Part shown: positions 1-7,573 of the stretch, piece by piece | Numbering within the stretch: position 1 is the stretch's first letter | Layout: every line of letters starts with the position of its first letter | Assembly: GCA_902791085.1 (NCBI GenBank) | Contig: CADAUN010000001.1 | Coordinates: 1-36,360 of the forward strand | DNA: 36,360 nucleotides | Origin: an uncultured Erysipelotrichaceae bacterium | GTDB taxonomy: Bacteria; Bacillota_I; Bacilli_A; RFN20; CAG-826 | Direction of reading: 5' to 3' | Notes under the pieces: generated by a model | Databases searched by the model: none | Seen by the model: only the letters and a program-made list of their open reading frames with translations | What the model was told of the DNA's origin: nothing | Made by a program: the position numbers and the translations under genes

Positions 1-201
1 ATAATGACAGAGGTCAAATGAAAATGTTACCTTTTGCATCCGTAAAGAGAATTTAAAGATGTGACGTTATGGTTTGGAGAAGAATTGCCGCAAGAGAATA
101 GAAAACCACAAAGAGAAATCGTTTCAAGAAACGAGCGGAAGATTGTTTTGATTGCGGCGTCGTTAGCTCCAAACAATGATTGCTACAGGGTTAAACCGTG
201 A
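1..201 (+). pseudogene. Possible 3' end of an unrecognised gene, apparently frameshifted
   Basis: There is no intact gene in the first 246 bases. A plus-strand reading frame enters at base 3 and stops at TAA 54-56. A second frame, one base out of register, is open from 46 to the TGA at 199-201 and encodes about 51 residues with protein-like composition (for example KIVLIAASLAPNN). Joining the two near bases 42-48 would give one continuous C-terminus of about 65 residues. I do not recognise it. It converges on the DJ-1-like gene. It could be a decayed gene, a sequencing indel, or chance. No start codon with a ribosome binding site is visible and no terminator follows. Confidence 0.25.
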
Positions 202-246
202 TTTTGCGCACTGAAAAGTGTCATGAATCTAAGAAGATGTCGACGA

Positions 247-795
247 TTAGATACCGTAGGCCCCACCCTTAAGGCGTTCCACGCCGCTTTCACCAACCAG
301 AACACGGACTAAGTTTTCAGCGAAAGGAATGCTATAGGCCATCGAATGGCCAGTCACAAGATTGCCATCGATAACCGAGCCGCTCGCTTCATAGATACCA
401 TTCCCGCGTTGGAAACCGGGGAAGCAGGTATAGTGCTTACCGTCCAAATAGCCCATTTCTCCTAAAATCGAAGGAGCGGCGCAAATGGCTCCGATCACTT
501 TGCCTTCGTTATGGAAGATTGTGATTGTTTTGCGCACCAAAGCGCTTGCACTCAAATTGTCAACGCCGACCTTTCCACCCGGCAAAACGATAAAATCATA
601 AGCAGATACGTCTTTTATATCTTCCAATCTCTTTGATACCAAAATCTTTAAACCCATGGAAGAAGTGACTTCATAAGACGAAGAAATCGAAACAGGCAAG
701 ACTTCGATTCCGTGAGAACGTAACAAAATATCGTGTGTTGCGATTGCCTCCGTTTGTTCAAATCCATCTGCTAATAATAACAATCCTTTTTTCAT
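247..795 (-). CDS. DJ-1/PfpI family protein (glutamine amidotransferase-like fold)
   Basis: 182 residues, the full length of a single-domain DJ-1/PfpI protein. The family's nucleophile elbow is visible as GAICAAPSIL, with the reactive cysteine near residue 105. The conserved acidic residue of the N-terminal segment lies in LADGFEQTEA (about 9-18), and VLPGG (about 71-75) forms the strand preceding the elbow. Relatives include glyoxalase/deglycase-type enzymes, stress chaperones and ThiJ-like proteins, so the substrate cannot be read from sequence. The protein has no signal peptide and is probably cytosolic. The ATG at 795 is preceded by AAGGAAGG (805-812) and a TATAAT box (822-827). It is transcribed separately from eno, whose terminator lies just upstream. 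No convincing terminator follows its stop. Confidence 0.85.
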   Translation of the reverse strand: MKKGLLLLADGFEQTEAIATHDILLRSHGIEVLPVSISSSYEVTSSMGLKILVSKRLEDIKDVSAYDFIVLPGGKVGVDNLSASALVRKTITIFHNEGKVIGAICAAPSILGEMGYLDGKHYTCFPGFQRGNGIYEASGSVIDGNLVTGHSMAYSIPFAENLVRVLVGESGVERLKGGAYGI

Positions 796-804
796 TTTGT
801 TTTT

Positions 805-827
805 CCTTCCTTGTCAAATTCATTATA
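805..827 (-). promoter_or_regulatory. Promoter -10 and ribosome binding site of the DJ-1-like gene
   Basis: On the minus strand TATAAT (822-827) is followed by AAGGAAGG (805-812), ten bases from the ATG. A -35 box at the expected spacing would fall inside the eno terminator stem and matches poorly, so the promoter is called mainly on its perfect -10. Confidence 0.55.
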
Positions 828-834
828 ACGCGGA

Positions 835-865
835 TAAGAAAAACCACGTCACGAGGACGTGGTTT
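835..865 (-). terminator. Rho-independent terminator of eno
   Basis: A perfect 10-bp inverted repeat (841-850 with 856-865, loop of 5) lies 14 bases beyond the eno stop. On the minus strand it runs directly into TTTTTCTT. The downstream DJ-1 promoter begins immediately after it. Confidence 0.9.
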
Positions 866-878
866 AAGGGGGCTAAGG

Positions 879-2210
879 TTATTTCGCGAATTTAGCAAAA
901 CGCGCTTTGGCTTCTGGCGAGAGGTTATAGAAAGCATCAAGGCCAGGATATTGGGCAGCATCGCCAAGTTCTTCTTCGATGCGGAGCAATTGATTGTATT
1001 TGCAAATACGATCAGTACGGCTCATCGAACCGGTCTTGATTTGACCAGCGTTCAAGGCAACTACCAAGTCTGCGATCGTGGTGTCTTCGGTTTCGCCAGA
1101 ACGGTGAGAGACAACGCAAGTCCAGCCGTTACGCATTGCCATCTGGCAAGTATCCAAGGTTTCGGTTAACGTGCCAATTTGGTTGAGTTTAATTAAGACC
1201 GAGTTGGAGCAGCCTTCTTCAATGCCTTTCTTCACATAGATCTTGTTGGTAACAAAGAGGTCATCGCCGACCAATTGCACTTTCCTGCCAAGTTTTTGCG
1301 TGAGCAATTTCCAGCCCGCCCAGTCATTTTCAGAAAGGCCGTCTTCAATCGTGATCAACGGATATTTTTCGACAAAGTCTTCTAACATCGCGACCATTTC
1401 TTCTGAGGTCTTTTTGCCTTGTCCAGACCGTTTGAGGTTATAGGTCTTGGTTTCGGGATCATAGAATTCCGAAGAGGCTAAATCCATGCCTAAGCAGATG
1501 TCTTTGCCTGGCAAATAACCGGCACGGCGGATGGCTTCCACCAAAACTTCGAGTGGTTCTTCGTTGGATTTTAATCCGTTCGGAGCAAAGCCACCTTCAT
1601 CACCGACAGCGGTGATGTCTTTGCGTTCTTTTAAAATGCTACGGAGTGCAGCGAAGGTTTCTGCGCCCATTTCAATGGCTTCGGCTTCGCTCTTCGCGCC
1701 AACTGGCATAATCATATATTCTTGGAAGTCGACCGAAGAATCTGCGTGTTTGCCACCATTGATGACGTTCATCATAGGGACAGGAAGTTGTTTGGCGTTC
1801 GGTCCGCCGATATAGCGATAAAGCGGGATGCCAAGATAATCGGCAGCGGCTTTTGCCACAGCCAAGGAAACGCCCAAAATCGCGTTGGCGCCAAGTTTGC
1901 TCTTGGTGGGGGTTCCGTCTAATGCGAGCATCGCTTCGTCGATTGCCACTTGGTCTAAAACATTTTTGCCCATTAAGGCAGGGGCAATGATTTGATTGAC
2001 GTTTTGAACGGCCTTTAAAACTCCTTTGCCGCCGAAAACGTTTTTATCTCCATCGCGGAGTTCAAGCGCTTCGCGTTCGCCAGTAGAAGCGCCGCTAGGA
2101 ACGGCTGCTCTTCCGAAAGCGCCGCTTTCTGTCGTGACTTCGACTTCTACGGTCGGGTTGCCACGCGAGTCAATGATTTGACGGCCATGGATCGATTCAA
2201 TGAATGGCAT
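879..2210 (-). CDS. eno: Enolase (phosphopyruvate hydratase)
   Basis: Converts 2-phosphoglycerate to phosphoenolpyruvate in cytosolic glycolysis. At 443 residues it is full length for bacterial enolase (about 430). Family signatures are present: the N-terminal substrate-loop segment with PSGAST, the metal and active-site region GDEGGFAPN, the lysine-bearing signature LIKLNQIGTLTET, and SHRSGETED near the C-terminus. The start ATG at 2210 is preceded by AAAGGAG (2224-2230). The gene is a single cistron here: it has its own promoter with TATAAT and its own strong terminator. It is not next to pgk, tpiA or gpmI as in many Bacilli, so the glycolytic cluster is split, at least within this window. 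Confidence 0.98.
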   Translation of the reverse strand: MPFIESIHGRQIIDSRGNPTVEVEVTTESGAFGRAAVPSGASTGEREALELRDGDKNVFGGKGVLKAVQNVNQIIAPALMGKNVLDQVAIDEAMLALDGTPTKSKLGANAILGVSLAVAKAAADYLGIPLYRYIGGPNAKQLPVPMMNVINGGKHADSSVDFQEYMIMPVGAKSEAEAIEMGAETFAALRSILKERKDITAVGDEGGFAPNGLKSNEEPLEVLVEAIRRAGYLPGKDICLGMDLASSEFYDPETKTYNLKRSGQGKKTSEEMVAMLEDFVEKYPLITIEDGLSENDWAGWKLLTQKLGRKVQLVGDDLFVTNKIYVKKGIEEGCSNSVLIKLNQIGTLTETLDTCQMAMRNGWTCVVSHRSGETEDTTIADLVVALNAGQIKTGSMSRTDRICKYNQLLRIEEELGDAAQYPGLDAFYNLSPEAKARFAKFAK

Positions 2211-2223
2211 GTTCTTTTCTTTC

Positions 2224-2294
2224 TCCTTTAAATATGGTTACCATGCTTATCTAGTAAGCGCCTAGATTATAGGACAAAAATACTCTTTTCGGCA
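2224..2294 (-). promoter_or_regulatory. eno promoter and leader with two inverted repeats
   Basis: On the minus strand a perfect TATAAT lies at 2266-2271 with a poor -35. The short leader holds a GCTTA/TAAGC stem-loop and then the palindrome ATGGTAACCAT (2234-2244), directly upstream of the AAAGGAG ribosome binding site. The palindrome resembles elements at the secA and bmp promoters (see findings). Confidence 0.6.
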
Positions 2295-2331
2295 CGGAAA
2301 AAAGAACGAATAACGTATTATCGACTTTTGC

Positions 2332-3375
2332 TTAGGGAAGAAGAAGGACATTCTTGCATTCTTGTAACATGTTTTCTAATGTGAAGGACTTCGCACTTTC
2401 GATGGCCGCTTGAGCCATAGCAGGGGGAAGAGGTTTGACGAATAAAGAAGCAAAATCATGATGAAAATCGAGAGGATAGCCATTGATTCCTTCTTGAATC
2501 AATTTCTTTGTGACTGGGCTTTTCTTGTTGCCAAACACTGGCACCCCTTGGCTTAATGCGGTCGTCACTTGATAGGGGTATGAATCTTCTTCATCCGTCC
2601 ACAAAGCAGCATCGGCGATGCGTAAATATTTCAAAACATCATCTCTTTTTTCGCCCAAAAGCAATTTTACATTGGTCAAATGCCGTTTTTGGATTCGTTC
2701 TTGATAGAAATGCTTGTTTGTTCCATCCACAAAAAGTAACAACAATGTTTCTTGCGGCATACTTTTCCATAGGTCAAGCAATGCCAGATTTTGTTTCACC
2801 ATAGATAAAGTATTGATCGAAATATAGATTTTCTTTTCGTGTAAGCCCAATCCTTGACGGAGTAATAACCGTTCTTTCTCATTTAACGGGCGCGATATAG
2901 TTTCTGAAGAAAGCAAGATGGCATCGTGATAGAGATGAATCGTTTGATTAGAAACGCCTTCGAGAGAAAGCTTTTGCTTCCACGATAAATCGGGAACGAA
3001 GCAATGAGAGGCAGAAGCAAGATATTTTTGATCGACTTTGTCTTGATAAGAAAAGAAATAAGAAAAAGAAGAACCTTGATTGGTTACAAAAGAGGCGGCA
3101 CGACGTTCTAATAAAGACCGATTGCCATCAAGAATCACGCGATCAAAAGTTTTTTGCCCTAGCAAGGATAGGATTTGATGAGAACCCCCTAAGTAATAGG
3201 GCTTTAATGAGACGGTGTGAAAAGTTTTGATATGATCGCCATAAAAATGGGTGTGTTCCTTTTTTTGAACATGGTGGAAAGCAACGGTTAAATCCACGCT
3301 CTCTCCTAGCAAATTAAAAAAACGAATGGGATAAGGACATTGACGTGTGTAGAGCCAAAATACTTTCATTTTCAT
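2332..3375 (-). CDS. Glycosyltransferase-like protein, GT-B fold (GT4-type)
   Basis: 347 residues with no predicted signal peptide. The C-terminal half has the pattern of a GT4 nucleotide-sugar binding domain. A stretch on reaction to a donor chain (IYISINTLSMVKQN) is followed by LLLLFVDG, then VKLLLGEKRDDVLKYLRIADAALWT. The family's acidic E-x7-E-like segment follows (DEEDSYPYQVTTALSQGVPV, about 268-287). The N-terminal half is divergent and I cannot name the donor or acceptor. There are two possible starts: ATG 3375 and ATG 3369. A TATACT box ends only 5 bases before the first and 11 before the second. No ribosome binding site is visible for either. The gene is divergent from ung. Confidence 0.65.
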   Translation of the reverse strand: MKMKVFWLYTRQCPYPIRFFNLLGESVDLTVAFHHVQKKEHTHFYGDHIKTFHTVSLKPYYLGGSHQILSLLGQKTFDRVILDGNRSLLERRAASFVTNQGSSFSYFFSYQDKVDQKYLASASHCFVPDLSWKQKLSLEGVSNQTIHLYHDAILLSSETISRPLNEKERLLLRQGLGLHEKKIYISINTLSMVKQNLALLDLWKSMPQETLLLLFVDGTNKHFYQERIQKRHLTNVKLLLGEKRDDVLKYLRIADAALWTDEEDSYPYQVTTALSQGVPVFGNKKSPVTKKLIQEGINGYPLDFHHDFASLFVKPLPPAMAQAAIESAKSFTLENMLQECKNVLLLP

Positions 3376-3380
3376 GGATA

Positions 3381-3414
3381 AGTATAAGCGTTTTCTTCTT
3401 TCCGTCGTTATAAT
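3381..3414. promoter_or_regulatory. Divergent promoters for the GT4-like gene and ung
   Basis: The intergenic gap is only 47 bp. It holds a minus-strand TATACT (3381-3386) and a plus-strand TATAAT (3409-3414). The distances to the starts are 5 nt (ATG 3375) or 11 nt (ATG 3369) on the minus side and 8 nt on the plus side. Neither has a good -35 or a ribosome binding site, which suggests leaderless or nearly leaderless transcripts in both directions. Confidence 0.5.
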
Positions 3415-3422
3415 ACCTTTGC

Positions 3423-4088
3423 ATGTTATCAGATTGGAAAACCCTTTTTGATGGGATTAAAGAACAAGAATATGCCGAGCATCTCCATCGCTTTTTGGAT
3501 GCCGAATATGCCGCCGGCGTAGTCTATCCACCTCGCGATTTGGTCTTTCAAGCGTTCCGTTTGACGAGCCCTAAAGAATTAAAAGTCGTCATTTTGGGCC
3601 AAGACCCATACCACAACCCCGGGCAAGCGATGGGACTTTCTTTTTCGGTGCCACAAGGCATTGATCCACCGCCGTCATTGATCAACATCTACAAAGAGAT
3701 TCGTGCCGACATTGGCTGTCCCATGAATTTTGAAAATGGGGATTTAACGCCTTGGGCCAAACAAGGGGTTTTGTTGTTAAATGCCTATCTTACGGTGCGT
3801 TGTGGTGTTGCTTTGTCTCATAAACGACCGGAATATGATGCTTTTATTGCCGATGTGCTTCGTTATATTGAAACCTTGGATCAGCCATTGGTTTATTTGT
3901 TGTGGGGTGGCTTTGCTAAAAAATACGAATCTGCCGTCACTAACCCTAGACATTTGGTTTTAAAAGCAGCTCACCCCTCTCCCTTAAGTGCCAATCAAGG
4001 CGGTTGGTTTGGAAAGCATCTCTTTTCCCAATGCAACGCTTATTTAGAACGAGAAGGAGTGCAACCGATCGATTGGCAAATTCGATAA
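3423..4088 (+). CDS. ung: Uracil-DNA glycosylase, family 1
   Basis: Excises uracil from DNA, starting base excision repair after cytosine deamination or dUMP incorporation. 221 residues, typical of the family. The water-activating loop GQDPYH is at residues 59-64 (catalytic Asp61). The uracil-specificity segment LLLNAYLTVR follows near 119-128, and the minor-groove intercalation motif HPSPLS begins at His184. All key residues are present. The ATG at 3423 has no ribosome binding site, and TATAAT ends 8 bases upstream, so the mRNA may be leaderless. It is followed at 58 bp by an unrelated membrane protein with its own -10 and ribosome binding site. Confidence 0.98.
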   Translation: MLSDWKTLFDGIKEQEYAEHLHRFLDAEYAAGVVYPPRDLVFQAFRLTSPKELKVVILGQDPYHNPGQAMGLSFSVPQGIDPPPSLINIYKEIRADIGCPMNFENGDLTPWAKQGVLLLNAYLTVRCGVALSHKRPEYDAFIADVLRYIETLDQPLVYLLWGGFAKKYESAVTNPRHLVLKAAHPSPLSANQGGWFGKHLFSQCNAYLEREGVQPIDWQIR

Positions 4089-4112
4089 AATCCTTTTCAT
4101 TGTTGAAATTCA

Positions 4113-4140
4113 TGCTATAGTGCATTGACCCCCAGGAGGA
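4113..4140 (+). promoter_or_regulatory. Extended -10 promoter and strong ribosome binding site
   Basis: TGCTATAGT (4113-4121) is an extended -10 element, followed by AGGAGGA (4134-4140) six bases before the ATG at 4147. No good -35 is seen, as is usual for extended -10 promoters. Confidence 0.5.
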
Positions 4141-4146
4141 AAAAAG

Positions 4147-5343
4147 ATGGAAGACGAAAAGAAAGTCAACCCGGAACCAGTAACCGAAACGAACTCTGAA
4201 GCAAAGAAAGAAGAAACGGTAACGGGAAGCGAAGAAGAAAGCGATTTCTCCGATGAGGCGAAGCCTGTTTCTGTGCCAGAAACCCCTGCCGAAGAAAAAG
4301 AGCCAGAGGTGAATCTTTACGCCGAACCAAAAGAAGAGAAAGCAGAAACAGTAGCGCCCGTAACGGAAGAACAGACCGCTCTTAATGAAGAAGACCACGA
4401 AAAAGATCGGAAAAAAGTCAAAGGATCACAATATGTTTATCCAGATCCCGAACTTTCTGCCATTGAGTCCGCTCGGCAAAATTTCTATCGCGTTTATCAC
4501 AAATTCAATATTGTGAAGTGGGTTGTGACCGGTGTCTTGCTTGTCATTATGTTAGCGGGATGGATTATTCCTTCCGTATTGCAAAATCAAGGCATTAACT
4601 TCAACGGCTCGATGTACATCTCTATTGGCACCATTGCTCTACTCATTATCGGATTGATTGTCATGGATGTCGTGTATCGTCGCAAAATCGATGTGCAGAT
4701 GAAGACGTATTTCAATGAATATTACGGCCATCAAAGTGCTTATTTCTATCGTGATTATGTCAAAGATTTAAAAGGGACGGTGGATGATAAGCTTCCTGCT
4801 GGAATGGCGAAAGAGTCAGGCATTTATGTTGACATTGCAAAAGTGGGAAGCCGTGCCTACCAAACCTTCACCTATCACGATATTCCTGGAATGGTCGTCG
4901 ATTGCTCCTTCCAAAAGAAAGGAACCAAGCAATTAGAGACGTTATTTGCAGGGAAATATTTGAAATTTTCTGAAAAATATACCGATGGCAATCTCTTGAT
5001 TTATTGCAAAGGAAACAAACGTGCCTTGCCACCAAACTCTTTGAAAGGACGGCCGTTATTAGAAGATTCTAAGAATGTTGTCATCTATGGCGATGCGAAA
5101 GGAAAAGCCTTGTTAACCAAACGCGTTCGCGAAGCCTTAAATCAATTCGATACGAATAAGACCTTTTTGGATTTGGCGATTGCCATTAATGAAAAAGGCG
5201 TCTATTTCGCGATGGGTTATGAAGATGACTTCATGGTATTGCCGTTAGAGAAGCCTTTTAATCCGGCGCCAAGCATTCAAGCGCATAACGATATTGCCAA
5301 GGTGTTTGACTTTATCGACGCCTTAAACGAAGGACAACATTAA
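4147..5343 (+). CDS. Membrane protein with DUF3137-like domain
   Basis: 398 residues in three parts. Residues 1-92 are a low-complexity Glu/Lys-rich tail with no hydrophobic segment. Two transmembrane helices follow at about 124-143 and 157-176. Residues 180-398 form a soluble domain whose end (LEDSKNVVIYGD, then LLTKRVREAL, then LAIAINEKGVYFAM) resembles DUF3137 proteins, in which a similar LED-x-F-x-VY and LT-P block occurs. Function is unknown for that family. The acidic tail probably faces the cytosol, by inference. A strong ribosome binding site fixes the start. The gene is monocistronic, ending in a strong terminator. The family assignment rests on recalled motif patterns and is moderate. 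Confidence 0.55.
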   Translation: MEDEKKVNPEPVTETNSEAKKEETVTGSEEESDFSDEAKPVSVPETPAEEKEPEVNLYAEPKEEKAETVAPVTEEQTALNEEDHEKDRKKVKGSQYVYPDPELSAIESARQNFYRVYHKFNIVKWVVTGVLLVIMLAGWIIPSVLQNQGINFNGSMYISIGTIALLIIGLIVMDVVYRRKIDVQMKTYFNEYYGHQSAYFYRDYVKDLKGTVDDKLPAGMAKESGIYVDIAKVGSRAYQTFTYHDIPGMVVDCSFQKKGTKQLETLFAGKYLKFSEKYTDGNLLIYCKGNKRALPPNSLKGRPLLEDSKNVVIYGDAKGKALLTKRVREALNQFDTNKTFLDLAIAINEKGVYFAMGYEDDFMVLPLEKPFNPAPSIQAHNDIAKVFDFIDALNEGQH

Positions 5344-5356
5344 ACTTTTCTTTCAT

Positions 5357-5384
5357 AAAGAGACGGGTCACCGTCTCTTTTTTT
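5357..5384 (+). terminator. Rho-independent terminator of the DUF3137-like gene
   Basis: A 10-bp stem (AAAGAGACGG with CCGTCTCTTT), loop GTCA, ends in an uninterrupted T run to 5384. It begins 13 bases after the stop codon. Confidence 0.95.
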
Positions 5385-5406
5385 CGTCTTATCGTAGGAA
5401 ACACGA

Positions 5407-5412
5407 TATACT
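5407..5412 (+). promoter_or_regulatory. Likely -10 element of the ntdP-like gene
   Basis: TATACT lies 40 bp upstream of the ATG at 5453 and 22 bp beyond the preceding terminator's T run. No convincing -35 is present. Confidence 0.4.
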
Positions 5413-5452
5413 CTTATTAAGGGTAAATTCGTCTGAATTGCTCCGTGACGTT

Positions 5453-6010
5453 ATGGATGAGAGTAGTGGTATCTTAAAAAAGTGGCTGACCGTTCAAGCC
5501 TATAAGCACGATGGCAGATTGCATCGACAATGGTCTCCCGGTTATTGTGTGGAAGAGACAGAGAATTATTGGGCAATTGCCTCCAAAGCATCGCTTGTCA
5601 TCGAAGATGATGGCCGTCATTGGATGACCAAAGAGAATGCTGTTTTCTTGCTTTTCAAAAACATGTGGATGAACATCATTTGCATGTTTAAAGAAGGCGG
5701 TGGCATTTGCTATTACGCGAACATTGCCTCGCCTACGATTTTTGATGAGGGCTATCTTCGTTATATCGATTACGATTTGGATTTAAAACTGTATCCCGAT
5801 CATGTCATTAAGGCGTTAGATGAGAACGAATTCGAAAATAATATCGTTCGTTATGGCTATTCGCCAGAATTGGTGGATGCCATTCGTCATTCTTTCAATG
5901 AGATTCGTTCGTTGATGACCGCTGGCAAATTTCCATTTTCAGATGAGGCCATAAGAGCCCTATATGCGCGCTTCTTAACTGAATCGAAACCTTTTATTCC
6001 TCATTCATAA
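5453..6010 (+). CDS. ntdP: DUF402 nucleoside tri-/diphosphatase (NtdP/YgaC-like)
   Basis: 185 residues from the ATG at 5453. A TTG at 5438 would add five residues, but the ATG is more likely. Characterised relatives hydrolyse nucleoside tri- and diphosphates with divalent metal in the cytosol. The DUF402 core is well conserved: the tryptophan-rich N-terminal sheet (YWAIASKASLVIEDDGRHW), NMWMNIICMFKEGG, then YYANIASPTIFD and YIDYDLDLKLYPD. The Asp residues in this last stretch are the expected metal ligands. A C-terminal helical arm follows. TATACT (5407-5412) is the likely -10. No clear ribosome binding site precedes the ATG. A hairpin after the stop overlaps the promoter of tsaE. Confidence 0.85.
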   Translation: MDESSGILKKWLTVQAYKHDGRLHRQWSPGYCVEETENYWAIASKASLVIEDDGRHWMTKENAVFLLFKNMWMNIICMFKEGGGICYYANIASPTIFDEGYLRYIDYDLDLKLYPDHVIKALDENEFENNIVRYGYSPELVDAIRHSFNEIRSLMTAGKFPFSDEAIRALYARFLTESKPFIPHS

Positions 6011-6036
6011 AACTACCTTCCTCTTCTTTTGGGGCG

Positions 6037-6070
6037 TATAATGACTAGGCTCTCTTAGAGCCTTTCTTTT
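6037..6070 (+). promoter_or_regulatory. tsaE -10 box followed by a terminator-like hairpin abutting the start codon
   Basis: TATAAT (6037-6042) is followed by a 7-bp perfect stem (6047-6053 with 6057-6063, loop CTT) and a T-rich tract. The ATG of tsaE begins at 6073. There is no ribosome binding site between. The hairpin can serve as the terminator of the upstream ntdP-like gene, while transcripts from this -10 would start inside it. Confidence 0.55.
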
Positions 6071-6072
6071 CT

Positions 6073-6534
6073 ATGAAATACACTTTTATCTCTTCTTCTA
6101 AAACAAAAACCCAGGAATTAGGGACTTTCTTAGCCCCACGTTTTCGCGCTGGTGACGTGGTGTTATTGAAAGGCGACTTAGGGGCAGGCAAAACCACTTT
6201 GACTGCCGGCGTTGCCAAAGGGCTTCATGTGGAGGACGACGTGATTTCGCCAACCTTTAACATTTTAAAATGTTATTTTAAAGGAACGTTGCCTCTTTAT
6301 CACATCGATGCCTATCGCTTAGAACATCAAAACATTGAACTCGGTTTAGACGAATATATTGAAGGGGATGGCGTTTGCTTTGTAGAATGGCCTCAATACA
6401 TCGCTCCCTTATTACCGGACGAAGTTTTGTCTATCACTTTGATTAATAAAGGCGGCGACGTCCGCGAAATTACGCTGGAAAGCAATAGTGAGCATTTCGA
6501 TTCTTTGGTGAACGATGTCAAAGGAGCATTCTAA
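6073..6534 (+). CDS. tsaE: tRNA t6A biosynthesis ATPase TsaE
   Basis: Small P-loop ATPase that works with TsaB and TsaD to make N6-threonylcarbamoyladenosine at position 37 of ANN-decoding tRNAs. 153 residues, family length. The Walker A motif GDLGAGKTT is at 34-42, the conserved SPTF follows at about 59-62, and HIDAYRL at about 77-83. The conserved EW pair is in FVEWPQYI. The stop codon overlaps the tsaB start (TAATG), so the two are translationally coupled. The start has no ribosome binding site and follows a hairpin and a pyrimidine tract, which is unusual. Confidence 0.97.
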   Translation: MKYTFISSSKTKTQELGTFLAPRFRAGDVVLLKGDLGAGKTTLTAGVAKGLHVEDDVISPTFNILKCYFKGTLPLYHIDAYRLEHQNIELGLDEYIEGDGVCFVEWPQYIAPLLPDEVLSITLINKGGDVREITLESNSEHFDSLVNDVKGAF

Positions 6535-7121
6535 TGATTAGCATTCTTTTAGATACATCCAATCGGAATTTGTCGGTTGGATTAGCGCGCGACCAAAAAG
6601 TTTTTGATTCTTGCCAATATGTAGCCTGGCAACGGCAGTCAGAATTTTTGGTTGCCGAAATCGACAAATTATTAACACGCAATCACTTGATTCGTAGTGA
6701 CATCGATGAAGTCATCGCTGCCAAAGGCCCCGGATCCTATACTGGCGTTCGTATTTCTTTAACGGTAGCCAAAGTTATGGCTTTTGCTTTGTCCGTTCCT
6801 TTATATTTGACTTCCTCCTTAGAAATCTACAAACACGGCGAAGATTTATCGCTTTGCCTTATGAACGCCAGAAGCAAACGGAGTTATGTTGGGATGTATC
6901 AAGGAGATAAAATCATTCTTCCAGATACGATCTTAGAAAATGACGAAGTGAAGACGTTAATAGAAGCACATCCTGAGGCAAAGATTTGTGGGGATACCGA
7001 GTATTTGGGTATTCCTTCTTCGAATACCGATGTATTGACCAATTTGGCCAAAGCCGATATTTTACGGAATCGAGTAGAAAACGTGATGGCGGCCAAGCCT
7101 GTCTATTTGAAGGAGCTTTGA
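6534..7121 (+). CDS. tsaB: tRNA t6A biosynthesis protein TsaB
   Basis: ASKHA-fold paralogue of TsaD that lacks catalysis but scaffolds the TsaB-TsaD-TsaE complex. 195 residues, somewhat shorter than many homologues (about 220-230), with a compact C-terminal half. Typical features are the N-terminal LLDTSNRNLSVGL strand pair, the conserved AAKGPGSYTGVRI block near residues 62-74, and the helix TVAKVMAFAL. The start overlaps the tsaE stop. The TGA stop overlaps the rimI ATG by one base (TGATG). Confidence 0.95.
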   Translation: MISILLDTSNRNLSVGLARDQKVFDSCQYVAWQRQSEFLVAEIDKLLTRNHLIRSDIDEVIAAKGPGSYTGVRISLTVAKVMAFALSVPLYLTSSLEIYKHGEDLSLCLMNARSKRSYVGMYQGDKIILPDTILENDEVKTLIEAHPEAKICGDTEYLGIPSSNTDVLTNLAKADILRNRVENVMAAKPVYLKEL

Positions 7122-7573
7122 TGGAGACTTTGATTCGCGCGTTAAAAAAAGAGGACGTTCCTGCGGTAGCTATGCTAGAAAGCGCGTGTTTTTCTACACC
7201 TTGGCCAGAAGAACAAATCGAATATGAGCGGAGCGGAAATCCTTGCGCGAAAGTGTTAGTCGCTGTTTCAAAGGACGGGGATTTGCAGGGATATTTGGAT
7301 TTTATGATCACGTTTGACAGCGCTACGATTAATCGCATCTGCGTAGCGGAGTCAGAGCGACATCAGGGGATTGCCACTGCTTTGCTGAATCGCATGGTTG
7401 AAATCGCCAAAGCACAAAAAGAAAAAGTGGAATTCATCACTTTGGAAGTCCGCGCTTCGAACGAAACAGCCCACCGACTTTATCAGAAGCTTGGATGGCA
7501 AGATGTTACGAGAAAGCCCCATTATTATGATGACGGCGAAGATGCGATTTATATGGTGAGGAGCATTTTATGA
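7121..7573 (+). CDS. rimI: GNAT N-acetyltransferase, RimI type
   Basis: 150 residues from the ATG at 7121, chosen because AAGGAG (7110-7115) lies at ideal spacing and the ATG overlaps the tsaB stop. Members acetylate N-terminal alpha-amino groups, classically of ribosomal protein S18, using acetyl-CoA. The acetyl-CoA binding motif is V-AESERHQGIA (R80 to A85), followed by ALLNRMVEIA. The typical motif B end is LEVRASNETAHRLYQKLGW, then the conserved RKPHYY segment. Its position between tsaB and tsaD is the usual arrangement in Bacilli. The stop overlaps the tsaD start (ATGA). Confidence 0.93.
   Translation: METLIRALKKEDVPAVAMLESACFSTPWPEEQIEYERSGNPCAKVLVAVSKDGDLQGYLDFMITFDSATINRICVAESERHQGIATALLNRMVEIAKAQKEKVEFITLEVRASNETAHRLYQKLGWQDVTRKPHYYDDGEDAIYMVRSIL

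Noticed and set aside
6986..7120. Longer N-terminus for the RimI acetyltransferase
   Set aside because: The extension lies inside tsaB. The ATG at 7121 has an ideal ribosome binding site and gives a normal-length protein.
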